This document shows, piece after piece, positions 34,187-42,196 of a DNA stretch of 64,000 bases; position 1 is the first letter of the stretch; the number at the start of each line of letters is the position of its first letter. The stretch covers positions 22,152 through 86,151 of the forward strand of contig CAJTZF010000010.1 in assembly GCA_910584245.1 (NCBI GenBank). The letters run 5' to 3'. Source of the DNA: an uncultured Eubacterium sp. GTDB taxonomy: Bacteria; Bacillota; Clostridia; Lachnospirales; Lachnospiraceae. Made by a program: the position numbers and the translations under genes. The notes beneath the pieces are model-generated. The model was not told the DNA's origin, did not search any database, and worked only from the letters and a program-made list of their open reading frames with translations.

Positions 34187-35665
34187 TTATCCTACAATTC
34201 TTCGCGCACAGTAAGGGGTACGGTAATTCATGTTGCTTGTCGTAATACCAGTAGTTGGGTTACTTGCGTGAACAACCCTTCCGCCTCCGATGCATATAGC
34301 CACGTGGTTTACATGGCCGTTCTTTGCATAAAAGATCAAGTCCCCGGCCCTTGCGCTCGATACGCTGATTTTTTTGCCAACCCCGGACTGTTCGCCGGAG
34401 GTTCTTGGAAGACTGATTCCGAATTTACGGAATACAGCTTGAGAAAATCCAGAACAGTCGGTACCGTTTGTTAAGCTCGTGCCACCATAAACATATGGGT
34501 TACCAACAAACTGAAGCGCATAGGAAGCGATGGATGAACCATCTCCGCTGCCAATGACGGATCCAGAGGAGTTGGAACTGCTGCTTTCTCCGGATGAACT
34601 GCTACCTGAGTTTGAGCTGCCGGAGCTTGAACTGCTCGATTTGTTCGATGAACTGCTCGAAGATGAATGATTCGACGAGCTGCTCGAATGGTTGCTGCTA
34701 GAACCAGAGCTTGAACTGCCGCTGGAACTACTACCAGAGCTTGAACTGCCGTTGGAACTACTACCTGAACTAGAACTGCTACTGGAAGCCTGCTGTGCTG
34801 CTGCTTCCCTTGCAGCGGCCTCTCTTGCTGCAGCAGCGGCGGCCGCCTCTGCTGCGGCTTTCTTTCTTGCTGCTTCCCGCTCTTCCTCAATAGACACGGC
34901 TTTTTTAAATTTAACGGTAATATCTACATATTCTTTTAATACAAATCCCTTTGTGTCACCGTCAACCATAATTTTTGCCCACTCTTTATCCTCGCGGAGA
35001 ATCTCAAAACTCTCTTCGCCGGATACAAGAGTAAGGACGGCGCTGTCTGTACTTTTAGCCTCGCGCACTCTCAAGGTTTCCGTGTTGATCGTTGCCATTT
35101 TAGTGCCGAATTTGTCTACGAGTTTTTCAGCGCTGAAACCGATTGCCAGATATTCGGATTTAATGTATCCCTCCACCTGGCCGGATGTGATTTGCACCCA
35201 GTCGCCAACGGTTTTTTGAATTCTGGCAGCGCTGCCGCGGTAAAGTTTGCCGACGATCTCACTGTCCGTATTCGGATGTTTTCGAACGTTGACATAATCT
35301 GCTGCAATGGAAATACCAATATTATCATATTCTGATGTTGGACTAGGTGTAGCTGTTGGTTCTGCCGGCGGGTCTGCGGAAACCGCATCACCTGAAACGG
35401 CGGGGGCATTCGGATCTGTCGTATCTCCAGCTGCGTTTGGGGCAGCTGTGGCAGGATCGTCTGGAAAAGCCACGATTGCCTCCGGGTCGGAAACGGCGTC
35501 CACCGATTGCGCGTCCACAAACTGCTGGAGTGTATATGACATACCAGCAAGCTCCGTCTCCGTGCACATGGTCGTAGTGAGAGCCGGCATATAGTTTCCA
35601 AAAAAGCCGACGGACAAGACAACGCCTGTGCCTAAGAATATTTTACATATTCTTTTTTTTTGCAT
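34187..35665 (-). CDS. Secreted SH3b-NlpC/P60 peptidoglycan endopeptidase
   Basis: A 492-residue exported cell-wall hydrolase: signal peptide or N-terminal anchor (residues 1-30), Pro/Ala/Asp-rich linker (about 60-115), two SH3b domains (about 120-180 and 190-255), an Ala/Glu coiled-coil-like stretch, a poly-Ser/Gly/Asn linker (about 290-370), and a C-terminal NlpC/P60 domain with catalytic C404 in DCSGF and histidine in HVNHVAI. Such enzymes cut gamma-D-Glu-diaminopimelate stem peptide bonds. GGAGGG precedes the ATG by 6 bases. The promoter is at 35771-35799, and a WalR-like box lies in the leader. Confidence 0.92.
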   Translation of the reverse strand: MQKKRICKIFLGTGVVLSVGFFGNYMPALTTTMCTETELAGMSYTLQQFVDAQSVDAVSDPEAIVAFPDDPATAAPNAAGDTTDPNAPAVSGDAVSADPPAEPTATPSPTSEYDNIGISIAADYVNVRKHPNTDSEIVGKLYRGSAARIQKTVGDWVQITSGQVEGYIKSEYLAIGFSAEKLVDKFGTKMATINTETLRVREAKSTDSAVLTLVSGEESFEILREDKEWAKIMVDGDTKGFVLKEYVDITVKFKKAVSIEEEREAARKKAAAEAAAAAAAREAAAREAAAQQASSSSSSSGSSSNGSSSSGSSSSGSSSSGSSSNHSSSSSNHSSSSSSSNKSSSSSSGSSNSGSSSSGESSSSNSSGSVIGSGDGSSIASYALQFVGNPYVYGGTSLTNGTDCSGFSQAVFRKFGISLPRTSGEQSGVGKKISVSSARAGDLIFYAKNGHVNHVAICIGGGRVVHASNPTTGITTSNMNYRTPYCARRIVG

Positions 35666-35704
35666 GTTATTCCCTCCAAAATGTACTTCACTAAAAAGCG
35701 GTCT

Positions 35705-35721
35705 TTTGTAATGATTACAAA
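35705..35721. promoter_or_regulatory. Palindrome in the leader of the NlpC/P60 gene
   Basis: TTTGTAATGATTACAAA has 8-bp perfect arms around one G. It carries TGTAAT half-sites like those in the adjacent direct-repeat box and may be part of the same regulatory site. Confidence 0.4.
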
Positions 35722-35732
35722 CGTTTATAAAA

Positions 35733-35749
35733 ATTACAAATATGTTACA
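35733..35749 (-). promoter_or_regulatory. WalR-like direct-repeat box
   Basis: On the minus strand TGTAAC, 5 bases, TGTAAT: this matches the WalR (YycF) consensus of two TGTWAH hexamers spaced by five. It lies about 25 bases after the -10 box, a position associated with repression in Bacillus. No WalR gene is proven in this window. Confidence 0.45.
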
Positions 35750-35770
35750 AAAATATTACGCCACAATCTT

Positions 35771-35799
35771 AGTATACCAACAATGTGCCGTGTTGTCAA
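35771..35799 (-). promoter_or_regulatory. Sigma-A promoter of the NlpC/P60 gene
   Basis: On the minus strand TTGACA (35794-35799), 17-base spacer, TATACT (35771-35776); the leader is about 100 bases. Confidence 0.8.
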
Positions 35800-35837
35800 G
35801 ACTGTGAAGTCTGAAATTATTTCCAGAGCGGCCAGGT

Positions 35838-36221
35838 TTAGTTTTGCTTTTCTACAATTGCTTCTATTTCAATAAGTACATCTTTGGGAAGTCGTGCAAC
35901 TTCTACACATGAGCGTGCAGGAAAATCGGATGTAAAATATTTTGCGTATATTTCATTTATTTTCGTAAAGTCATCCATGTTTTTTATGTATACCGTTGTT
36001 TTAATCGTATGTTCCAGCTTCGCTCCAGATGCTTGAATCAGCGCGGCCAGATTGCTTAGCGCCTGCTCCGCCTGTTCTTCAATTCCACCGTTTACGAGTT
36101 CGCCGGTAGAAGGAACGATCGGGATCACACCGGATGTGAAGATCAAACCATTTATTTCAATTGCCTGCGAGTATGGTCCGATCGCCGCCGGCGCCTTATC
36201 CGTTGAAATGATTTTTTTCAA
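35838..36221 (-). CDS. ridA: RidA-family enamine/imine deaminase
   Basis: A 127-residue protein of the RidA/YjgF family, which hydrolyses reactive 2-aminoacrylate and related imines from PLP enzymes. Family features seen are the start KKIISTDKAPAAIGPYSQA, the FTSGVIP strand, and the region PARSCVEVARLPKDVLIEIE that holds the conserved arginine. The start is TTG at 36221, 8 bases after AAGGAGG; longer readings back to 36242 would translate through the ribosome binding site. The length then equals that of typical RidA. It stands alone, divergent from the copper ATPase gene. Confidence 0.92.
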   Translation of the reverse strand: MKKIISTDKAPAAIGPYSQAIEINGLIFTSGVIPIVPSTGELVNGGIEEQAEQALSNLAALIQASGAKLEHTIKTTVYIKNMDDFTKINEIYAKYFTSDFPARSCVEVARLPKDVLIEIEAIVEKQN

Positions 36222-36343
36222 TGCAAATACCTCCTTTTTCAATTTAGTATTACAATAATACCACTATCGAATCCGATCTCTCAATGATATATTTAGCAAA
36301 TAAATTGATTTATTTTGCATAACACGGGAAAAATGTATAAGAC

Positions 36344-36372
36344 TTGCTTTGTTTTCAAACATTGTATATAAT
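36344..36372 (+). promoter_or_regulatory. Predicted promoter of the copper ATPase gene
   Basis: TTGCTT (36344-36349), 17-base spacer, TATAAT (36367-36372). No CsoR or CopY gene is adjacent, and I see no clear copper operator. Confidence 0.6.
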
Positions 36373-36426
36373 ATTAGGATGAAAAAAATAGTAATATGAT
36401 AATCGGAGGGAGGTGCCATTAGAGTT

Positions 36427-38955
36427 ATGGAACAGTATCAGGTGACTGGAATGAGTTGTGCAGCGTGCAGCGCACGCGTGGAGAAGGCGGTTTCTAAAGT
36501 ACCTGGCGTGGAATCGGTATCCGTCAGCCTGCTCACAAATTCTATGGGAGTAGAGGGGACGGCGGAGACGCAGTGCATATTGAAGGCAGTAGAGGATGCG
36601 GGGTATCATGCGGAGCCAAAAAATTCCAGTGCAGAGGAAGGGAGCCGGGTTTCCGGGGGCCGGGCGGCTGGATCAGCGGAGGCACTGGAAGACCATGATA
36701 CGCCGAAGCTGCGGGCGAGGCTGATTGCTTCGGTTGTATTTCTTTCTATTTTAATGTATATTTCTATGGGAAATATGATGTGGGGGTGGTATCTTCCGGA
36801 AGTGCTGGCGGGCAATCATATGGCATTGGGACTGGTCCAGCTTTTGCTGACGACGGTTATTATGGTAATAAACCAGCGCTTTTTTATTAGCGGCTTCCGG
36901 GGACTTATGCATCGGGCGCCCAATATGGACACCCTGGTGGCGTTAGGGGCGGGGGCGGCTTACATTTATAGTCTGTATGCGCTGTTTGGTATGTGCTATG
37001 CACTGGCGGCGGCAGATCTTTCGGAGATGCACCGGTATATGCATGAACTGTATTTTGAATCGGCTGCCACTATACTTACTTTGATAACTGTAGGAAAAAT
37101 GCTGGAGGCGCGGTCGAAGGGGCGGACTACGGATGCGCTTAAAAGTTTGATGCGGCTGGCCCCGCAGCGGGCGGTGTTGCTCGTGGATGGCGTGGAAAAA
37201 GAGGTGCCTGTCGCCCAGGTAAAGAAAGGCGATATTTTTGTTGTGCGGCCTGGGGAGAGCATTCCTGTCGACGGGACCGTTCTGGAGGGCAGTGGGTCGG
37301 TGAATGAGGCGGCCCTTACGGGAGAGAGCGTGCCAGTAGACAAAATAGAAGGAGATGTGGTTTCCGCGGCGACAATAAACCAGGATGGCTTTCTGACGTG
37401 CCGGGCAGACCGTGTGGGAGAGGATACGACCCTTTCCCAGATCATACAGATGGTGAGCGACGCAGCGGCAACAAAGGCGCCGATTGCGAAAGTGGCAGAC
37501 CGGGTTTCCGGTGTATTTGTGCCGATTGTTATTGCGGTTGCAGCGGTGACGATAGTGGTATGGATTTTAGCGGGACAAAATTTCGGATACGCGTTGGCGC
37601 GCGGGATTTCCGTGCTTGTGATCAGTTGTCCATGCGCGCTTGGACTGGCGACACCAGTAGCGATTATGGTTGGAAACGGAATGGGGGCCAAAAACGGCAT
37701 TTTGTTTAAGACGGCAGTTTCGCTGGAGGAAACCGGTAAGGCGCAGATTGCCGTGTTGGACAAGACGGGGACTATTACACTGGGAGAACCGAAAGTTACG
37801 GACGTGATCGCGGCGCCGGGCGCCTCGGAGGAAGAGCTGTTGCGCACTGCCTATGCCCTTGAATCCAAGAGTGAGCACCCATTGGCAAAAGCGGTGGTGG
37901 AGTATGGAAACAGTCGTGGTATCCAGGCGGAACCTGTCAAAGAATTTAAAGCCATTTCGGGAAATGGGCTGACAGGAATTTCCGGGCCGGACCGGATTAC
38001 GGGAGGGAAGCAGCAATACATTGAGGAGCAGGCGGATATTCCGCAGGCGATCCTTGAGACGGGTGCAAGGCTTTCCAGTGAAGGAAAGACGCCGCTGTAT
38101 TTTGCAAGAAATAGTTCGCTTCTCGGCTGTATCACGGTAGCGGATGTCATTAAGGAGGACAGTCCCCAGGCGATACAGGAATTGAAGAACATGGGTATCC
38201 AGGTTGTCATGCTGACAGGAGATAATCAGAAAACGGCGGAGGCCATTGGCAGGCAGGCGGGTGTGGACGAAGTAATTGCCGGGGTGTTGCCGGACGGCAA
38301 GGAAGAGCAGGTCCGGAAGTTTGCAACACGGGGAAAAGTGATTATGGTAGGGGATGGCATCAACGATGCGCCGGCGCTTACAAGGGCGAATATCGGCATC
38401 GCGATTGGTGCAGGCACGGATGTGGCGGTCGATGCGGCGGACGTGGTGTTGATGAAGAGCCGGCTGTCGGACGTTCCGGCGGCGATACGGCTAAGCCGCG
38501 GGGTGCTGAAAAATATCCATGAAAATCTATTTTGGGCATTTATTTATAATGTGATTGGAATTCCGCTGGCAGCGGGGATCTGGATTCCCCTGTTCGGCTG
38601 GCAGTTAAACCCGATGTTTGGGGCGGCGGCAATGGGCTTGTCCAGCTTTTGTGTTGTGAGTAATGCCCTGCGCCTGAACCTGTTGGATCTGCATAGCGCA
38701 AAAAAAGCGCGCGTGCGAAGAAAAAAAGAAAAGGAGATAAAGAGAATGAAAAAGACGTTGAAAATTGACGGAATGATGTGCGGGCACTGCGAGGCGCGAG
38801 TGAAAAAATGTTTAGAGGCGCTGGACGGTGTTGAGAGTGCGGCTGTAAGCCATGAGAGCGGTACGGCGGAAGTGACTCTGGCGGCAGATGTGCCGGATGA
38901 GGTTCTCAAAAAGGCTGTGGAGGACCAGGACTATCAGGTGACAGGAATCGAGTAG
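36427..38955 (+). CDS. copA: Copper-translocating P1B-type ATPase CopA with N- and C-terminal metal-binding domains
   Basis: An 842-residue copper exporter. An N-terminal HMA domain has the metal site CAAC (C11, C14). Then come eight TM helices, the actuator loop LTGESVPVD, the ion-path motif CPC in ISCPCALGLATP, phosphorylation motif DKTGT, the SEHPLAKA histidine motif, and hinge GDGIND. A basic linker of about 20 residues leads to a second HMA domain at the extreme C-terminus (about 774-842; C785 and C788 in MMCGHC), which looks like a CopZ chaperone. AAGGAG at 38731-38736 and an in-frame ATG at 38746 precede that domain. GGAGGGAGG is 13 bases before the ATG at 36427. Substrate Cu(I) is inferred from CPC and the HMA type. 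Confidence 0.92.
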   Translation: MEQYQVTGMSCAACSARVEKAVSKVPGVESVSVSLLTNSMGVEGTAETQCILKAVEDAGYHAEPKNSSAEEGSRVSGGRAAGSAEALEDHDTPKLRARLIASVVFLSILMYISMGNMMWGWYLPEVLAGNHMALGLVQLLLTTVIMVINQRFFISGFRGLMHRAPNMDTLVALGAGAAYIYSLYALFGMCYALAAADLSEMHRYMHELYFESAATILTLITVGKMLEARSKGRTTDALKSLMRLAPQRAVLLVDGVEKEVPVAQVKKGDIFVVRPGESIPVDGTVLEGSGSVNEAALTGESVPVDKIEGDVVSAATINQDGFLTCRADRVGEDTTLSQIIQMVSDAAATKAPIAKVADRVSGVFVPIVIAVAAVTIVVWILAGQNFGYALARGISVLVISCPCALGLATPVAIMVGNGMGAKNGILFKTAVSLEETGKAQIAVLDKTGTITLGEPKVTDVIAAPGASEEELLRTAYALESKSEHPLAKAVVEYGNSRGIQAEPVKEFKAISGNGLTGISGPDRITGGKQQYIEEQADIPQAILETGARLSSEGKTPLYFARNSSLLGCITVADVIKEDSPQAIQELKNMGIQVVMLTGDNQKTAEAIGRQAGVDEVIAGVLPDGKEEQVRKFATRGKVIMVGDGINDAPALTRANIGIAIGAGTDVAVDAADVVLMKSRLSDVPAAIRLSRGVLKNIHENLFWAFIYNVIGIPLAAGIWIPLFGWQLNPMFGAAAMGLSSFCVVSNALRLNLLDLHSAKKARVRRKKEKEIKRMKKTLKIDGMMCGHCEARVKKCLEALDGVESAAVSHESGTAEVTLAADVPDEVLKKAVEDQDYQVTGIE
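38746..38955 (+). CDS. Possible internal start: free CopZ-like copper chaperone (69 aa), in frame with copA
   Basis: Within copA, AAGGAG lies 9 bases before an ATG that opens exactly at the first residue of the C-terminal HMA domain (MKKTLKIDGMMCGHC). The product would be a complete 69-residue CopZ-like chaperone with its metal-binding CGHC pair. Whether ribosomes use it cannot be known from sequence; the long form is clearly open. Confidence 0.45.
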   Translation: MKKTLKIDGMMCGHCEARVKKCLEALDGVESAAVSHESGTAEVTLAADVPDEVLKKAVEDQDYQVTGIE

Positions 38956-38979
38956 AGGATGATAGATTCTATGCACGGC

Positions 38980-39029
38980 AAAAGAACCGCACCCCTGTAA
39001 GAAACGAAACACAGGGGTGCGGTTCTTTT
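38980..39029. terminator. Bidirectional terminator after copA
   Basis: A 19-bp perfect stem (38980-38998 with 39011-39029, core GAACCGCACCCCTGT) with a 12-base loop; A and T runs on the outer edges allow function on both strands for copA and the convergent BIG2 gene. Confidence 0.9.
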
Positions 39030-39050
39030 GTATAGAGACCGGGTAAATGT

Positions 39051-39689
39051 TTATTCTTCTGGTTCTGGCTCCTCAGAAAGAGGCGCCTCGTGGACGTAGA
39101 CGTCACATTTCACTTTCTGCCCGCTGGATAGCAGCGTAGCCGTGAGTGTTGCATGCCCTGGGGCGATTGCGGTTATAATACCCTTGGAATTTACGGTAAC
39201 CACATCGTTGTTGGACGATTTGAACAGCGGAAGTTCCTGTGAGAGATTTGGCTTAATAAGAACAGATAGCTTCATCGTATCGGAAACATTCAGGTGGATT
39301 TTCCGTTGGGCGAATTTGATACTGACCGCCAGAGGCGCCACACGGATCGTTGTTTTCAACGTGCGTACAAGCTTCGATTTCCGGTTATATATGTGGGCGC
39401 GCACGCAAGTGGTTCCAATATTCGCCGCTGTTACTACGGCAGATTTACCATTTGAAGCGTTTTCTTTGACAGACACAATGTTTGGGTCGTCAGAGACAAA
39501 ATTCACCGTTTGCTTCTTTTTCGAATTGTATATTCTAAGCGTATAGGTGTCATTTTTCGTGAGCGTCAGCTTTTTAATATTGAGCTTTGTCTTTTTTGGT
39601 GCACAGTTCCCTGTGGCAGACTGGGAAGTAATTGCCACAGCAAAAGCAAAAAAACAAAAAAGCATAAGGTAAAATAGTCTGTTTTTCAT
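39051..39689 (-). CDS. Secreted protein with two BIG2-like Ig domains
   Basis: A 212-residue exported protein: signal peptide (hydrophobic to about residue 26), then two Ig-like repeats (about 33-118 and 122-200) of the BIG2 type, each with the VSFVSDDPNIVSV or FKSSNNDVVTV pattern followed by a glycine/alanine turn, and a short Glu/Pro tail. It has no sorting motif. The ATG at 39689 is preferred (AAAGG 9 bases upstream); an in-frame codon at 39707 lies before that. The role is unknown; possibly an adhesin or wall spacer. Confidence 0.75.
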   Translation of the reverse strand: MKNRLFYLMLFCFFAFAVAITSQSATGNCAPKKTKLNIKKLTLTKNDTYTLRIYNSKKKQTVNFVSDDPNIVSVKENASNGKSAVVTAANIGTTCVRAHIYNRKSKLVRTLKTTIRVAPLAVSIKFAQRKIHLNVSDTMKLSVLIKPNLSQELPLFKSSNNDVVTVNSKGIITAIAPGHATLTATLLSSGQKVKCDVYVHEAPLSEEPEPEE

Positions 39690-39893
39690 ATAGATCCGAC
39701 CTTTCAAACGTAAAAAACAATTTACTTTTATGGGATGAGTGTATCAAAAGGCTGTGGCATAAAAATGTCATCACCTTTGCATCACCGGGTCGTGGCGCCA
39801 GGATTTCCAGTGAATTGGAAATTGTCACAAAAAAAACATAAATTTTCGTTATAAATAGTGAATAGGAAGACTTGAATGAAAGGGGAGCTGACA

Positions 39894-40583
39894 ATGCAGC
39901 ATATACTGATTGCGGACGATAACGAGGATATCCGGGAGGTTTTGGGTATGTACGTAGTAAAGGAAGGATTTGAACCTGTGCTGGCATCAGATGGAATCGA
40001 GGCATTTGAGATGTTTAAAAAGTGTAATCCGGCAGTGGTGCTACTGGATATTATGATGCCAGGGATGGATGGATACAAGGTGTGTAAAAAGATTCGTGAG
40101 ACGTCGGATGTGCCTATTATTCTTATTACGGCAAAAGGTGAGGACTATGAGCGGGTTATGGGACTGGATATCGGTGCGGATGACTATGTTGTAAAGCCAT
40201 TTAGCCCGAGCGAAGTTATGGCAAGGGTACGCGCCGTTCTGCGCCGCATGGGACGGGTGCTGGGGACCTCAGATAAAAAAGTACTTACGATCGGGGATTT
40301 GACGATTAATATCGAAGCTTACACGGTGTTTGTCGGCGCCGAGAAGGTACCTATGACAAAAAAGGAAGTGGAGACGATGTGGATTTTAGCAGGAAATCCG
40401 AGCAAGGTTTTCACCCGGGATAATTTGCTGGACAGCCTTTGGGGACAGGATTATTTTGGCGACAGCCGCACCGTCGATTCGCATATTAAAAGGCTTCGGG
40501 CGAAGCTGGACAAGGTGGAGCATCCTGATTGGGAGATCAAGACGATATGGGGACTTGGTTATAAGTTCGAGATAAATGTCTGA
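39894..40583 (+). CDS. OmpR-family response regulator
   Basis: A 229-residue two-component regulator: receiver domain (about 1-118) with acidic pocket DDNED, phospho-acceptor D52 (LLDIMMPG), and K at about 101 in VVKPF, followed by an OmpR winged-helix domain (about 130-228, ending in TIWGLGYKFE). GGGGAG at 39882-39887 selects ATG 39894 over the in-frame ATG at 39876. The histidine kinase gene starts 12 bases after the stop. An inverted repeat ATTTCCA/TGGAAAT (39803-39822) lies upstream and could be an operator. The regulon is unknown. Confidence 0.93.
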   Translation: MQHILIADDNEDIREVLGMYVVKEGFEPVLASDGIEAFEMFKKCNPAVVLLDIMMPGMDGYKVCKKIRETSDVPIILITAKGEDYERVMGLDIGADDYVVKPFSPSEVMARVRAVLRRMGRVLGTSDKKVLTIGDLTINIEAYTVFVGAEKVPMTKKEVETMWILAGNPSKVFTRDNLLDSLWGQDYFGDSRTVDSHIKRLRAKLDKVEHPDWEIKTIWGLGYKFEINV

Positions 40584-40595
40584 CGGAGGTTGGTT

Positions 40596-42059
40596 TTGAA
40601 AAAGATTTTCTGGAGAGTCGGTATTTATTTTGCCGTTGCGCTCGTTATTATGACGGCGGTCGCCGGACTTGTCTTTACGAGGTTTAATACCCGCAATATT
40701 ATGGGGGTTTATAAAGCGGAATTAAAAGGCATTGCACGCAGCGTGTCCGAACAAATAAGCGAGGCAATGGCGGGAAATGACAGCGAGGATTTTCTCGCAT
40801 ATCTCAGCGCGTTAAAGGATTTTGGTGAATTTCGGAACACGGATATTTGGGTATTGGCGAATCCCTCGGCGGACACGCCGTTGGATGAATCCTATACAAA
40901 TGTAGATGTGAACAAATTGAATGTAAAAGAAAAGAATATGAATGCGTTGATCCGCGCCGCCTGTAACGGAAAGACGAAGAGCTACACTGGATACGACAGT
41001 ATTTATGAAAAGGATATGATTCATCTCGCTACACCTGTGAAAAATACCAGAGGGGAAAATGTTGGCGTTGTTTTAGTAACTGGTGAGATCGATTATCAGC
41101 AGGCTTCCGTTGTACAATATCAGAAATATATGATTTTAAGCGTTGTGATTGCGCTGATTATTGCGCTGGCCATAGCCGCTTTTTTCTCACGTCAGCTCGT
41201 GCGTCCGATTATCCGGATTAAGGAGATCGCCCTGCGGATGGCGGCGGGGGAATATGCACAAAATACGAAAATACGTCGCCGGGATGAGCTTGGTATGCTG
41301 GCGAACAGTATGGATATACTGTCTGCAAAGCTGGTAGAGGCAGAGGAGTTCCGCGAAAACCTGGAGCAGAACCGCCGTGATTTCTTTTCTAATGTATCTC
41401 ATGAGCTGCGGACGCCGATTACAGTCGTCAAGGGGTATGCAGAGACGCTGGCGGATGGATATGTCGAGGACGAAAAGAAGCAGAAGGAGTATTTTGACCG
41501 GATTTTAAATGAATGCGCCGGAATGGAACGGCTCGTATCCGATTTGTTGATTTTATCCAAAATGCAGAACCCGGATTTTGTGATGGATACGGAAATATTA
41601 AATGTAATTGCGGTGATGCAGGATTCCCTGCGGAGCATAAGAGTGCTTATGAATGAGAAACGTATTCACTCTACCCTGGACTATGATGATGAGTGTTCAC
41701 TTATTGATGGCGATTATGACAGGATCCGGCAGTTATTTCTTGTACTGCTTCAAAATGCGGTAAAGTATGCGGATGAGGATACGGAAATCCGAGTCAGAAT
41801 CAGCCGGGGTGAGGAGGTAATCACGATATCGGTTGAGGATACCGGCATGCCTGTGCCAAAATCGGAGTGGAGCAGTATATTTGAAAAATTTTACAGGGGG
41901 AATAATCACGGAAATAAAGATGGTTCCGGCCTGGGACTGATGGTTGCGAGGCACATTGTGGAGCGGCATATGGGAAGTATTTGGGTGACGAGTGATGAAG
42001 TGAATAAAACCTGTTTCTTTGTGCAGCTGCCTGGTGTAAAAGATGTGGAGAATTACTAA
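40596..42059 (+). CDS. Membrane sensor histidine kinase
   Basis: A 487-residue kinase paired with the regulator just upstream. It has TM1 (about 10-30), an extracellular sensor region of about 145 residues, TM2 (about 178-200), a HAMP linker, a HisKA domain with H269 in SHELRTPI and an HATPase_c domain with N-box LLQNAVKYA and G-box GSGLGLMVA. The ribosome binding site GGAGG (40585-40589) sets a TTG start at 40596. A WalK/PhoR-like layout is visible, but there is no PAS domain between HAMP and HisKA. The signal is unknown. Confidence 0.93.
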   Translation: MKKIFWRVGIYFAVALVIMTAVAGLVFTRFNTRNIMGVYKAELKGIARSVSEQISEAMAGNDSEDFLAYLSALKDFGEFRNTDIWVLANPSADTPLDESYTNVDVNKLNVKEKNMNALIRAACNGKTKSYTGYDSIYEKDMIHLATPVKNTRGENVGVVLVTGEIDYQQASVVQYQKYMILSVVIALIIALAIAAFFSRQLVRPIIRIKEIALRMAAGEYAQNTKIRRRDELGMLANSMDILSAKLVEAEEFRENLEQNRRDFFSNVSHELRTPITVVKGYAETLADGYVEDEKKQKEYFDRILNECAGMERLVSDLLILSKMQNPDFVMDTEILNVIAVMQDSLRSIRVLMNEKRIHSTLDYDDECSLIDGDYDRIRQLFLVLLQNAVKYADEDTEIRVRISRGEEVITISVEDTGMPVPKSEWSSIFEKFYRGNNHGNKDGSGLGLMVARHIVERHMGSIWVTSDEVNKTCFFVQLPGVKDVENY

Positions 42060-42196
42060 GCGCGAAAATTTCTTTTATTTGAGCCGCGTCGGCCAGGCGT
42101 TGTAGTTATGACAAGGAATGCCGCTGGACAATTGCCCTTTTATATGGTATCCTAGTACTACGAATAGAAAACATTTTTGACAAAGGAGAGAACAGC

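Noticed and set aside
34555..34800. Repetitive tract that looks like a tandem repeat or CRISPR-like array
   Set aside because: It encodes the Ser/Gly/Asn-rich linker of the NlpC/P60 protein; units are irregular and stay in frame, with no spacers.
34692..35219. 175-codon plus-strand frame opposite the NlpC/P60 gene
   Set aside because: It is the complement of the poly-Ser linker and SH3b domains (Leu/Glu runs); no RBS and no independent evidence.
36250..36426. Possible riboswitch or copper-sensor operator before copA
   Set aside because: Only a plain promoter is recognisable; no structured element or CsoR/CopY palindrome could be supported.
36996..37847. Long open frame of 283 codons on the minus strand inside copA
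   Set aside because: It is a shadow of the GC-rich copA frame: no ribosome binding site, Ser/Thr/Pro-rich composition, and the plus strand carries all P-type ATPase motifs.
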